Shown: piece by piece, positions 22,393 to 34,130 of the stretch
Layout of the letters: the number at the start of each line of letters is the position of its first letter
Position numbering within the stretch: position 1 is the first letter of the stretch
Assembly: GCA_964057225.1 (NCBI GenBank)
Contig: OZ059894.1
Span: 15,964,476 to 16,028,475 of the forward strand
Reading direction: 5' to 3'
Source of the DNA: Auanema rhodensis
Lineage: Eukaryota; Nematoda; Chromadorea; Rhabditida; Rhabditidae
Length of the DNA stretch: 64,000 bases
Notes under the pieces: generated by a model
What the model saw: the letters and a program-made list of their open reading frames with translations, nothing else
Told to the model about the DNA's origin: nothing
The model's database searches: none
Translations under genes and position numbers: made by a program

Positions 22393-24002
22393 ATGCTCCA
22401 TATTACTTTTGTGATCATGATGAACGTTGTGATTTTTCTATTTTTTCTTAACTTTCAGAAAGTTTTGACAATAACTTGTGCATGTAAAGGATATTCAGAG
22501 TAAGTTTTCTATTTAGATACATATACTATATTAGTTTGATTAAGATGTATGCAGACACCAAAGTCAAGTGATGAGGAGGTCTGTAATGGAAATTACTGTT
22601 TTCTGTATCGAGATTCAGAATATTCTATCAATTACCGAGCGGTAACTTGACACGTTTTTATTAATTTTTTTGTGTTTAAAAAATATAAATTTACTATTTA
22701 AAGGGCTGTTTGAGTACAGCAGAAGATTTATCGAATTTTGGTTGTGAACGTAATCGAAAAGGCGGAATAACTTGTATATGCAGGTATAAGGATTTCAGAA
22801 ATTTTGATCATATTTTTCAATATCAATATTATTTAGTTCATCTCATTGTAATACAAATAGTTATAAAATTAATAAAGATGATATACATAATGCTACTGAA
22901 TTAACATGTAACCTTGCATCAACTAGTGTACCACGAGAGCTCGGTCGTACTTGCCAAGGACATGTATGCTCAACAAATTTCTTTTTGGTTTATAAAATTT
23001 GAAAATTATTTTAAATTTTAATATTTGATTTTCAGCGGGTTAATAAGTATGATGACCTATTCACGGAAGGTATGACAGCAAGTTGTGATGGAGAATATTC
23101 AGAATTTCAAACAAGTCTACGTATTTGAAATTGAATAAAAAACTTTTTGAAAAAAAATTAATTTTCCAGGTGTTCGTAATGGACCATTGGAGGTAGCTGA
23201 CGAATATTGCTATTTCATTCAAAAAAACGGTGACTTTGCACTAGCTGGATGTGTATGTTTAAAGGTATACATATATGTTATAAATATAATAATTAATGAA
23301 TTAAAATATTTAATTATAAATTAACTTATTTTCTTTTAGAATAAATGTAATACTCAAACTGTTAATCCAATCAAAATGGGTAATATACTATGTTATTCTC
23401 ATGATGGATCACGTTCTGTTACATATTGTCAAGGTATGTCTTTATATATATATATATATATATATACTATATCTATATATATATATAATATTTGAATAAT
23501 GTATAATTTTATAACAATTTTAATAAACATATATTATTAATATTATACATATAATATAATAAATAATTTAATCTAATAATATCATAATCAACAAATCATT
23601 TATTTATCTTATACATAGATTTTTGATAATTAATTTATTTTCTATTAAATCTTCTTATTATAGGTCAATTATGCTTTGCAACTAATTATCCTAATGATGA
23701 TTATACTTCTCGAGGATGCATATCGTCAGATCAAGATAAAGCTCTTTTTCTTGTAAGAGTTATTTGGTCCAAGAAAGAAAGAAAAAGGAGAGAGAAAGAG
23801 AGAGATAGAGGGAGAATTGAAATAATATTCAAATTGAAAAATATTTTTTCAGAGAGTTAATGGTAAAACTAATACGGAATATTGTGATTATGACTTATGC
23901 AATGGAATTCACTTCGAAAATGAAACAACATTATGTAGAACTCCTCTATTCATTATTTCTATTCTGGTTTTTTCCCAATATCTGAGCAACCGGATTTCCT
24001 AA
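22393..24002 (+). CDS. Secreted Cys-rich ET-module-like protein, probably GPI-anchored
   Basis: About eight exons. The product starts MLHITFVIMMNVVIFLFFL, a signal peptide, followed by three Cys-rich segments with the nematode ET-module/three-finger style: C-x-C...CNGNYCFLYR...GCL...FGCERNRKGGITCIC; then TASCDGEYSEF...EYCYFIQ...AGCVCLKNKCN; then ILCYSHDG...YCQGQLCFAT...SRGCIS...YCDYDLCN. The last 18 residues (LFIISILVFSQYLSNRIS) are hydrophobic and follow a polar linker, as in a GPI-attachment signal. The acceptors at 22545 and 22861 were chosen because only they keep the frame and the cysteine spacing. The function is unknown; a cell-surface role is inferred. An AATAAA lies at 24024. The gene contains AT and GA microsatellites in two introns. 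Confidence 0.75.
23447..23485. repeat. (TA)n microsatellite in an intron of the ET-module gene
   Basis: Nearly pure TA/ATAT repeat in the intron between the fifth and sixth Cys-rich exons. Confidence 0.85.
23771..23818. repeat. GA-rich tract in an intron of the ET-module gene
   Basis: AAGAAAG and GAGA units inside the penultimate intron; homopurine on the + strand. Confidence 0.8.
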
Positions 24003-24850
24003 AAAAAAATTAAAATCTCAGATAATAAAGATTATTTATTGTTTTTATAAAAAAATTGGATTTATAAACATGTATGTCTGTATATGTAAATTGTGATACT
24101 AAAATCAAAACTAATATTTATACATACATGTATATAATTCTGATTCCAATAAAATACAGTTATGACTTATGTATTTCAGAAATTGTTATTAATAATAACA
24201 AAACAAAAATTTATTGAAGAATATACAAGTTATGCTTCAGAAAAAAACTTAGTTATAGATCGAGCTTTGTGCTCAGAATCATTTAAAAATATTTTTAATG
24301 AATTAACAGGTTCCTAATCTCCAATTTTGTTAAATCAAAAAAGATTATTCAAAATAGTCAAAAAAGACTATTTTTCCTTATAAATTTAGAAAATAATATT
24401 AAAATTAGTTTTAGTTAAATTAACAAATCTGGGGCCTCTAACATAGGGGTGTGCAACCTTTATTGTACAGGACTGTATTTATTTATAAGAATTCTTATTT
24501 CTCTTGTTAATACGCTAATGATGTCTCCGTTTTTTCAGAAATTTGCAAATCTGCAAAAAAAAATGCTTTCCGTTCAAATGATTCACATCTTTTGAATAAA
24601 ATACAATCATAAATACGAAAATTTGATTTCAAAAGATCTGTTTGGATCATAAATGGAAACACCACGTGCTAATTAAGGAAATATTTCGACGACAATTTAT
24701 TTCAAATCGTGCAGTATGCTTTTCAATTAAAAAAATTATTTTGTTGTATATTACTGTAAATAAATTGAATTTTTTCCACTTTTCTATTAGTAATTATTAT
24801 TTCAATCGATATTAATAATAAAAATACAAAAAGAATTATAATTCGTTATG
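24003..24850. other. Intergenic region between convergent ET-module and srg genes
   Basis: 3' flanks of two converging genes. It contains a short non-autonomous transposon copy (24157-24475). Nothing else is recognised. Confidence 0.6.
24157..24475 (-). mobile_element. Short non-autonomous mariner/Tc1-like element copy
   Basis: The right end reads TTGTACAGGACTG followed by TA, the complement of the terminal repeat CAGTCCTGT seen at 29850. Internal sequence matches the element at 29850-30548 in reverse orientation: GGGGCCTCTAA versus TTAGAGGCCCC, GACTATTTTTCCTTATAAAT versus its complement, and a stretch containing GAGCTTTGTGCT. The left boundary (TACAGTTATG at 24155) is less sure. It carries no transposase. 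Confidence 0.65.
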
Positions 24851-26197
24851 TTAGGCAATCTGTGATATTCGTGCCAAATTATTTGGAAAAACAAGTAATT
24901 TCTTACGAACTCGAATCAAACATTGACGAAGATTAGCACTACATGTGCATAATAGTATTGGTGGCAATAATGTTAATCCATCACTAACAAATGGTACAAG
25001 ACTTAGAAATAAATTATTTTTTTCTCCTTTACGGGAAAATGTCATATTTACAATCTGAAAATGATTATAAGTTTTAAATTAAAATACATTTATAATAATT
25101 AAAATATAATATATAAATGTTTTTTTATTTAATTAATAGTTATTATTTGAGTAATTTTACTTCAAAATAATATAATAATTTGATTATAAATTTATTTTGT
25201 TTTCTTATCTCTCTTCTTCTTTTTTTTTTTGATCAAAACGCATTAGTGTGGATATTTTATTGAATTAACATGGTGTAAACCACTTACAGTAACACCTACG
25301 GCACAAGCTTGAATAATAAAATTTATTAAGCTCATCACTAATAAATTTGTTTCAGATTTTTTTGTACCAAGAGTTCTGCGCTGAAAAAATTTTTGAAAAA
25401 AATAATTTAGTTATTATGTGTAATCAAACCAAACAAAGTTTGCATAATGCAGCAATATTACATATCGCACTAATTATAGTAACCACTATCATAAATGGTA
25501 TAAGAGATATTGGAACTTTATCTACTCCCTAAAAACGATATTGAGGTTAAAAAAGGTTTTAAAGTTTCTAAGTTTGGATACCTCCCATTTAGTGTAGAAA
25601 GCATCAGAAGCACTATCATACATGTATATTGATTCATATAAAAGAATATTATAATCAAATACAATTGGACCAAAACAGGCAAGTAACGTAATAGGAATAG
25701 TTATAAATTCCCATATCTTAAATAAATATAAATAATAATTTTGATAATATAACAACTGCTTATATGAAACATACTTTTTCATAATCAAATGGAAAATATA
25801 TCATAGAACATCGATTAATTGATGTTAACATAATCATTGAATATTGAATATAAGCAAAATGATATTGTAGAAAAGTAAAATAGTTTAAACACGGAATAAT
25901 ATTTGATTGGAAGAATGGGGAAAGAATACAAGACCAACATGTATTGTTAGGTAAGCGTATAGTTATAAATTGATTAAAAAATGTCCATATATTCTATAAA
26001 AAACATATTATATCTATCTATCTATCTATATATTATATAAATCTTACAATAATAGTTGAAGCTAAATAAAGTTTAAAGAATGATGAATTGAAAAGCTTCC
26101 AATTACGGATAATAATTCTGGCTACAATGACGTAACATATCATAGCTGCCATACCATATGTTGTGGTTATTACAAATTTAAAAGAAGTTAGTGACAT
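24851..26197 (-). CDS. Serpentine chemoreceptor, Srg (class gamma) type
   Basis: Six or more exons encode about 300 residues and seven hydrophobic segments. Start MSLTSFKFVITTTYGM at 26197, just after a TTTCAG site at about 26226 that could be a trans-splice or cis-splice acceptor. Segments follow as AAMICYVIVARIIIR, FKLYLASTII, the diagnostic MLTSINRCSMIYFPFDYEKI, FITIPITLLACFGPIVF, ISLIPFMIVVTIISAICNI, ETNLLVMSLINFIIQACAVG and LVPFVSDGLTLLPPILLC, ending RQCLIRVRKKLLVF...RISQIA and a TAA stop at 24851. The NR..(I/M)..P..YEKIW pattern is that of nematode Srg receptors. The protein is expected in the membrane of sensory neurons; the ligand is unknown. Two introns are longer than average (about 225 bp near 25065-25290). 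Confidence 0.75.
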
Positions 26198-28513
26198 TAT
26201 TGTTTCTTCAATAGAAGATTTAACCTGAAATGTTGAAGATAAAACATTATTCAGATATATGATAATAGAGAAAATTGCAAAAGAAATTTGATGTATCAAA
26301 GCTTTCAATAAACTTCGTCAGTGTTTTTAGATCATAAAATTCTTGCATACATAAAACAAGAAAAAAAAAGCTGAATGAACAGCAAAGAAATTAAAGTGAA
26401 ATCATAACTAGAAGTTAAGATGACCGAGAGGTGGAGCATAAGATTAAACTGAAACTAAATATCTAGATCACTTTGATATAATATCATCGCAATCATGACT
26501 ATTTAATTGCTTATAATATTGAAGAAAATAACTTTTTTTTTAAATATTTGGGAAAAGTTATGCAATTTATATTGTCATTAATACAAATATTATGAAAAAT
26601 AAAAAGGTAAATAAAATGCATTAATATGGTTGAAAAGAAATAACATTTTCAACTATGTCTGAATATATAACTATATATATATATATATATATATTTATTT
26701 TTTTTCATATAAAATACAAATGTACTAATAAGAATCAAAGCAAAAAAAAAACCAATTAAGAGCAATAGAATAGAAATATTTTGAAGTACTCTATGAAACA
26801 CATTTTTAAAGAAAATATATTCATTGAAATAATTAATATTATAAAAATTTAATGTTTAATCTATATATAAATGATTACAATAGAAACATAATAAATTGTC
26901 TGTTATATGTGAATCCAAATATATTAGAGCTCATTCATGTGTCTGCAAAATAAAATTGATAAAATGAGAGGAAAAAGAATGGTATTCTGATGAATTATAA
27001 AGTAGTTCAACATTATCAGTTTGAATCTTTTATTCTTTAAAAGTTTCATTTTCTATACCAAAATTGAACTATTTGAATCTTGTTAATAGAGTTATGAGCT
27101 AGAAAATGAGAAGAAAGAACAAAGTATATGAAGTTCATCAAGCGATAATCAAAGATAATTATTGTGAGATGATAATTGCTTTGTATTCAGATTCACTTCA
27201 CAAGACTTGAAACAAAAAAAAATCCTTTTTTGGAGAATTTCAAGCTGATTCTAATTGAAGTGTTCATTATTCATAATTATTTCTATTCATAAAAGTTTTA
27301 AATAGATTTTATAAAGCTTTATATAGTAAAATATGAATAGATAACTAATAAAAGAAATTCATCTCAGTATAGTAACTATAACAAAAGTTTCGGAAAATAA
27401 AATATTTAAAATCAGAGAACATTATTTGATAATTATAATAAAATAAATATGAAAATGATTTTATCAAATATTCTAATACACTTGAAGAAAGTGATGAAAG
27501 AAGGAACAAAATGATATAAGTCGTTAACTATTCTTATAGTATAGATCATTCCATATAGAAATATTTATAATAATCATAACTATTTAGAAATAGAAATGTA
27601 TAACTTAAATGAAAATTAAAGTCAATTTACTTTTCTTTTTTTTTTCAAATTACACAGCATCTAAAACAAAATATTAAAAAAAAATCTTTTCATCATCCTA
27701 ACTATGTTTAACTAAATTTTAGAAAAAAAAATTTGAAATACTGAATGATAGTTGAACAAGTGTATGACTCTTCCTTCCTATCTTATAGTTATAAACGAAC
27801 TCCAGTTAAAGAAGAAATGGAAATGGAAATAAAATTTAAATAGTAATTTAAGTGAATATTCTTTATTATAAGTATATATAACTATATAAATATAACTTTA
27901 TGTATATGGATAAATAGATATAATTATCCAAAACCCTTTAATTGAATATGATTATATCAATATCTACCAAATTACTAATGATTAAAAGAATCAGAAAATA
28001 AATTATTTATATATAATGAAGAAGAACATGATGTATAATTAGAAAAGTTTATATAGTTCAAAGTTTTCCATCAAATGATCTCACAACACTTTCCAAAATA
28101 TATTATTAACTTTTTTATATTTATAATAATAAAATAATAAAAAAAGACATATAAATTAAACTATTATTTAATCTAATAAACAAAATATTGTATTCAATTA
28201 CGTAAAATAAACATAATTATAACCTATTGTATTCTTTTTTCTGCAAGTTGTACTGATAATATTAGACATATTTGTGAATATCTGGATTGCGATCATGTTT
28301 AACAAAATATTTTCTTTATTTATTAAAAATTTTAAATAAAATTTAGTACAATTAGTCGTTTTCAAATACAACAATTGAATATTATAAAAATTATTTTTCA
28401 TATTTTATAAGCTATATGGAGAAGAAATGATTTTTAAACTTATTGCGAACAACAATTACAGATTTAATAATTTACAGGAAGAACTACATAAAGAGAAATA
28501 AAAAAAATAATAA

Positions 28514-28514
<1 letters not shown>

Positions 28515-28545
<31 letters not shown>

Positions 28546-28568
28546 AAAAGAGAGAAAAAGAGAGAGAA

Positions 28569-28599
<31 letters not shown>

Positions 28600-28619
28600 A
28601 AGAGAGAAAAAGAGAGAGA

Positions 28620-28672
<53 letters not shown>
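28515..28672. repeat. Long (GA)n / GAAAAAGA microsatellite
   Basis: About 160 bp of GA repeat with regularly spaced AAAA interruptions forming a higher-order unit of roughly 60-80 bp that occurs twice. Homopurine on the + strand. Confidence 0.95.
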
Positions 28673-28676
<4 letters not shown>

Positions 28677-29849
28677 AATAATTCTTTGTGAGTGAACTGT
28701 GAAAGTAAGTTAAGCAATAATAGATAATTTGAAATTAAAAAAAAAACAATAAAAAAGTAAAAAAAAAGAAAAAAAATATTTTAGGATATGTATCTTATAA
28801 TATTGTTTATTTATAAGAAATTAAATATACATATATTATACATATAGTATAAAAATAAAAATTTTTAATGTAAAAAAATAGATATTGTTTCTTCATTTTT
28901 ATAGTTTGCATAGCTTATAGACGGTATATAACAACATTTAATTATCTTTTTTTATTAATATTTATCTCTATTTCTGTTTTTTTTCATCGAAAAATACTTT
29001 GAAATCCTATCATGTCAATTTTTTTAGAAAGCTTCTATGGGAACTTGTGAAATCAGATCCTGTTTTTAAGTTCCTTCATTCACCAACAATAGAAGTAAAA
29101 AGCCTTAAGATATAAGTATAGAACAATTCCATTTTCTTTTTATTATTTTCTTCTTTTAAAATTTTTTTTCTTTTCAATTTCTCTCTTAATTTATTTAATT
29201 GTTTAACTTCTCTAATTTGTACTCTAACAAATGTTAATTTTTGCATATTTGAACTTATGCTCTGCCCTTAGTTAATAAATTGTTTTTAAAAGTTTACTTC
29301 CCTCTTTTCCTTAAAATATAAATTAATGTTCTGCCTATTTAAACTTTAAAACTTGATTGTCAATTCTAATAATTTAATAGCTAATTCATTCTTAAATCAT
29401 AGTTATTTCAAATTGTTTCATCTATTTTATTATTTATATATTTTTCTTTTTCATTTTTTTGAATAATTTTTTGACTATATCCTAAACTATTCATATTTTA
29501 ACTTATCTATATATAAAGATATTCTTTTGTGCATCAAAAAGATTTTTCCCAGACAAAAAGGAAAAAGCGTTGAGCCATGTGCTTCGTTGACCACAAATTT
29601 CGCCTCACAAGCTGAACAAACTGAATTATCTTCCGTTTTCTGAAGCTGACAATTACGAAAACGATCATTGTCTTCGTCCATAACTTAGAGTTGTTTTACT
29701 CAAACATTATAATTAAGTTTTGAAGAAAAATGTTTTAACATGACAATAGAAAAACGTTTTTGAATCGGCATAAAATTTTGTATAAGCGTTACTTAGAAGA
29801 ATTTTTCTTTTACGTAGTAGAGTGACGTGAAAATATTCTATAATATATA

Positions 29850-30548
29850 CAGTCCTGTGCAAAAAACCTCGGACAAAAATATCTTAGAGGCCCCAGAAAC
29901 CCCTTCAAACTACAAAAAAATTTTTTTTTTAATTTCATAAGTTTCGTAATGTCACATAGTATATATTCAGTCAAAATATATGTTAATATAATGAAAATTG
30001 ATTTCAATATTTTTTTCTAAATTTATAAGGAAAAATAGTGTTTTTTGACTATTTTGAATAATTCATCTTAATATAACAAAATTTGAGATTAGGAACATGT
30101 TAATTCATTAAAAAATATTTTAAAATGATTCTAAGCACAAAGCTCAATCAATAACTAAGTTTTTCCTATGGCATAGCTTCAAACAAGTAAGCTTCAGCAT
30201 CTGAATCTTACTGAATATCTATGAAGATAACGTGGTTAACATACAACCAAATTCTCCCGTTTAAAAGAAAAATAGACGTTTAGTGTACTCCTAACATTCT
30301 ATCAAAAGATTATTTCTGAAGTCTTGATGAAACTTCTGAAATTCAAGAAAGAAGACTTCTAGCAGTTTATGAAAATTTCGGAGACTCCAAAAAATACTTT
30401 TGAACATGATTTTCAAAACTTTAAAGATTTTTTCTGAATTCATTATCAATTTTTAACACTCAAAATGTATTTTTTCTGATTTTTTGTAGTTTGTCTGAGA
30501 AGGTATAAGGGATTCTAAAAGTTGTCCGAGGTTTTTTGCACATGACTG
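29850..30548. mobile_element. Mariner/Tc1-like transposon remnant with terminal inverted repeats
   Basis: The left end reads CAGTCCTGTGCAAAAAACCT; the right end is its near-complement (AGGTTTTTTGCACATGACTG). Both ends are flanked by TA (29848-29849 and 30549-30550), the target-site duplication of the Tc1/mariner superfamily. At about 700 bp with no long open frame it is non-autonomous or decayed. Part of its interior is shared with the copy at 24157-24475. Confidence 0.85.
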
Positions 30549-30975
30549 TAGTTATATGAGTATATATAGTATATAGTATATAGAGATATATGTGAAATGT
30601 TGTTGATCATTATAAATCATTCTAATTATGTATGAAAATGATAGAACTTGTACAAAAAAAAAATTGATGGATTTGAATTTTGCAACGATTACTACAGGCT
30701 TTAGGGTTTTTAAAGTATTTAGCTTTCATTAGGTAATAAATGGCATTTCCAGGCATTGTTACTTTTATTTTTCTTTATTGTTTAGTCTAAAGCTTGTAAA
30801 CAGGCTTAAAGAGAATAAGTGTGGCCCGCTATTGGCGATAAAAGGTTCTAAGTAGAAAAGATATAAAACTGATGCTAAAGGGGTGGTAGGGTGGGCGAAT
30901 AAAAGTTTTTGTTGTGGTAGAGTATGAGGATAGTGCGAAGAAGAATGCCAATTGTGTTATGTCTGTGGGTAATGA

Positions 30976-30983
30976 TGACGTCA
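30976..30983. promoter_or_regulatory. Perfect cAMP-response element TGACGTCA
   Basis: Palindromic CRE about 3.2 kb upstream of the slo-1 start codon. Motif match only. Confidence 0.3.
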
Positions 30984-32010
30984 GAGTATGATATAGAATA
31001 GGATGAACTTGAAAGAACTTCAAAAATCTATATGATATACGATATATAAGTCATTTAGCAACCGAGTATATGATGCTTACAAATACAAATTAAGAAAAAG
31101 TTTACGTGAATATCACGTGATACAATAAGATTTATGCTAATTTATAAAAAATAATAAGAAGATGGGAAAAATGATTGTTTTGATGAAATATTGTATATAT
31201 CAGAAGCCATTTATATATATTTTTTTCATATTTATAATAGTTCAAATTACCTAAATATATCTTAATTATACTGAATAATGAATTACAAATTGTTTTTTTT
31301 CTGCACAGCTTGCAATCTGAAATTCTTATTTTTAAAGCAAATTCTGTCGAAAATGACAATACAATAATGTTTTATCTAATATGTTGTATATATAAAATTG
31401 AAAAAGTATCTGAAATTCCGATAATTTTTTAATTTTTTCTTACAAATATTCACAATTTTAATTCTGGCTCATGTACCTCATTGTCGTTGAAGTTATGGCC
31501 ATTGTTCAACAAAAACGTTTTAAGCTAGTTATGATGTCATATGTCCATATCCTTTCTTTAGTTCATTATTATAATATATAGTTTTTTCTTCTCATAATTT
31601 ATACATTTTCTTGTTTAAGCCACTAAATGAAGTAGAGAGAGAGGGAAAGAATATGGGGGTGAATGTATTGTATTCTGATGTCAACTAGTGTCTCTATTCA
31701 ATTTCGAATTTTCAATGCTTAGTTTTTTTCTTTTTTTTCCATAATAACACGCTTGAAAAAAAAATTGTCCTTAGACCAAATTCACTCGTTTTTTTCCTTT
31801 TACATGTCCAGAAAGTAGTCTAGTTTTCTACTAAATGAGTATTTTCATACCATGTTTGTCTGATATCGTATACATCCATACATATGTGTGTTTTCATTGA
31901 ATTTTTCGTATTTTCACTATTTTAGTTAAAGAAATGCTGTTTGAGTTAGTAAATTTATACTAACTATATGTTGAATTTTCATACAGAATATCTCGTATAA
32001 TCTTAGATCT

Positions 32011-32130
32011 TCAAGCGTTAGTCGTTAGCTTCCCGGCTTTATTAGCTTGTTGCTAGCCACCTCAGCTATCTAGGTTACGGAGATCAGTCACCCATGATTA
32101 CCCTCTCTAGACCTTGAAAGTCTAGAAAAG
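32011..32130. ncRNA. Possible structured RNA or conserved non-coding element
   Basis: A GC-richer block in AT-rich surroundings. It contains a perfect 7-bp hairpin TCTAGAC/GTCTAGA (32106-32112 with 32120-32126, loop CTTGAAA) and a bulged stem GGCT...AGC...GCT-AGCC (32035-32058). No open frame or splice pattern explains it. I cannot match it to a tRNA, spliceosomal RNA or spliced-leader RNA. Confidence 0.25.
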
Positions 32131-34059
32131 ACAAAATTTGAATTTATTATTTTCTTACAAAATTCATTGTTGTTTTTCATTTTGGCATAAGTTCTTATAT
32201 GAATCTAAATTAAGTTAAAATATTTGGAATCTAATATATATTTTTTTAAAATTCTTTATTTTAAAAAAAAATTAAGGCGATAATTTATTTTATATTTATC
32301 TTATTGACTTACTTCCGTCTTGTTTTTCTATCTATCTCTTTGGTAAAGTATTAAAAAAAGGAAAAAACAGCAGAATGTAAGATCTTCACGGACGATACAA
32401 CGTGCATATTCACGCGTGGGATAGAAGCATGACAAGCTGCTGAAGTAAGCGATGTAGCGTGTTTAGCCAGTAAGAATGAAGAGAGAAGCTGAAGCCAATT
32501 AAAAAATCTGAAGAGCCAGGAAGGAGAGATATGGAAATAAAAGAAATTTTGATAATCAGAATGAAGTGAAATGTTTACAGTTGTTCAATTCAATTAAAGA
32601 ATTGATGTGATGGCTTTCAGATTTCATAGTTTAAAAATAACATTGATCTAATTAAAAACAATTTTTATTGCACAAACTATTTGTATTTATATAATGTTTA
32701 TTTTCTTTTTTTTCATTAATTTTAATTATTTTTTTATTATTTCTATGCTTATTACCTGAATGATATCGCTTAGCCATTCTAGGAGAGCAGGCGGTTAATG
32801 CTCTTGCTGTCTCTCTTTCTCTTACTTTGTCATTTTCTTTCACTACCCTTCTTCCAATTGTTCTCTAAGTTGCTCTCTTTGAATTTTGCTACTGACCCTT
32901 TCCGTCTATGTTAGATTTTCGAGAAGAAGAGAGATAAAGGGATATACTAGCTCATATAACCCTCGGGGTGTGGTAGGTCCAGAAGTGACAGAGAGATAGA
33001 AAGAAAGGGGAAATATAGAGGGAGGGAAAGAAAACGAAAAGAGAGAAGAGTCGAATGTTGTCCCCGCATACATATATACAGAGAGAATGTTGCCAAGTAT
33101 TGATCTCTTTTTCTCTTCCTTTCCTTCTCTCTCCAATTTTCTTTAGCACTCAGTGCATCTCTCCGTTTCCTCTACATGGGGTAACAGGAGCCAGACGGCC
33201 GATGGCACCAGAGAGACAGAGATCACGAGGCAGAGTGAGTGATGAGAGAAACAGAGCGAGAAAGAAACAGAGAAAATACGATACAAGCTGTCTGAATGTC
33301 AGTAGTGAAGAGACTGATTGAGAGTGAAAGAAGCAGAGCCAAAGCTAAAGCCCGTAGAACCAAGGCTTTCCGAGGTGAATGGATGTGAAGCCGAGCAACC
33401 GACTAGCTGACAGGGAGAGAGAGATCAGAGACGCAGATGGCACACTAGGCATAATGCCCGAGGGCGAATAGTCGCTCTGCTACTGCTTCTCCTGCTACTC
33501 TACAAAGAAAGCAAGCAAGCAGGCTTACCCAACCACCCTCACCCACAGTCTTCTACTCCCCTCTTCTCTCTGGCATTCTCCCTCTATTCGTTTTTTCTCT
33601 AGTTCTCTTTCTACCTCTCTCTCTGTGTTCATCGTCTTCTTCTTTCCAGCCTCCCTTTTCTACCAACCACCCATTCCTCATATAGACGTACATGCACACG
33701 TTCCAGTCGTCTTCAGTACCGAATTTCTGTTAATTTTCCTGTCCATTGGTTACTTCTGTCTACGCGTTTATCACTTCTCGTTCCGATTTGACCCTGAGGA
33801 TTTCGCCTGATGTCAGCTTTCCGACGGCTTTTTCTATCCATTCTCTCAACTTATTTAACATTTTTTCTGACTCTTCGTCTTGTCTTTCACTATGACTTCT
33901 TTCTGTTCTTTTTGCTCTCGCCCCTTCTTAAGTTTTCACTTTTTTTCTTCCATTTTCAGCTCTTTGGCTAGTCTCAGCTATAGGCTATTCGTCCTAACGG
34001 GTCTTAGACGTCTACTCGTACAGAAGCCGAAAAGCTAAAACTCGAGTTAGATGGGCAGA

Positions 34060-34078
34060 TGACGTCAGCCGGCACGTG
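34060..34078. promoter_or_regulatory. CRE (TGACGTCA) and E-box (CACGTG) next to the slo-1 start
   Basis: TGACGTCA at 34060-34067 and CACGTG at 34073-34078 lie 53-71 bp upstream of the slo-1 ATG. They may sit in the 5' leader or the core promoter. They are known binding motifs of CREB-type bZIP and bHLH factors; use here is inferred. Confidence 0.4.
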
Positions 34079-34130
34079 AATCTGTTCAAACTCTACGATC
34101 CAGGCAAAGCACTCCTGAACAGCACCAAAA

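Larger units (their letters stand above)
26198..34130. other. Gene-poor region upstream of slo-1
   Basis: No exon series is recognised on either strand. The first 6 kb are AT-rich with poly-A/T runs, a GA microsatellite (28515-28672) and a transposon remnant (29850-30548). From about 32370 to the slo-1 start the G+C content rises clearly and the sequence becomes purine- or pyrimidine-rich, which fits a promoter and long 5' leader for slo-1. Short frames here, such as 33055-33321, lack convincing splice partners. Confidence 0.55.

Noticed and set aside
28443-28717. Frames on both strands over the GA tract
   Set aside because: Poly(Arg-Glu) and poly(Leu-Ser) translations of a microsatellite.
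30200-30300. Segment resembling a decayed transposase (IQPNSPV) inside the mariner-like element
   Set aside because: Only a few residues resemble the family and stops surround them; not enough to call a pseudogene.
33055-33321. 88-codon frame upstream of slo-1, including ATGGCACCAGAGAGACAG
   Set aside because: Purine-rich low-complexity sequence without a splice partner in phase to slo-1; more likely leader or promoter.
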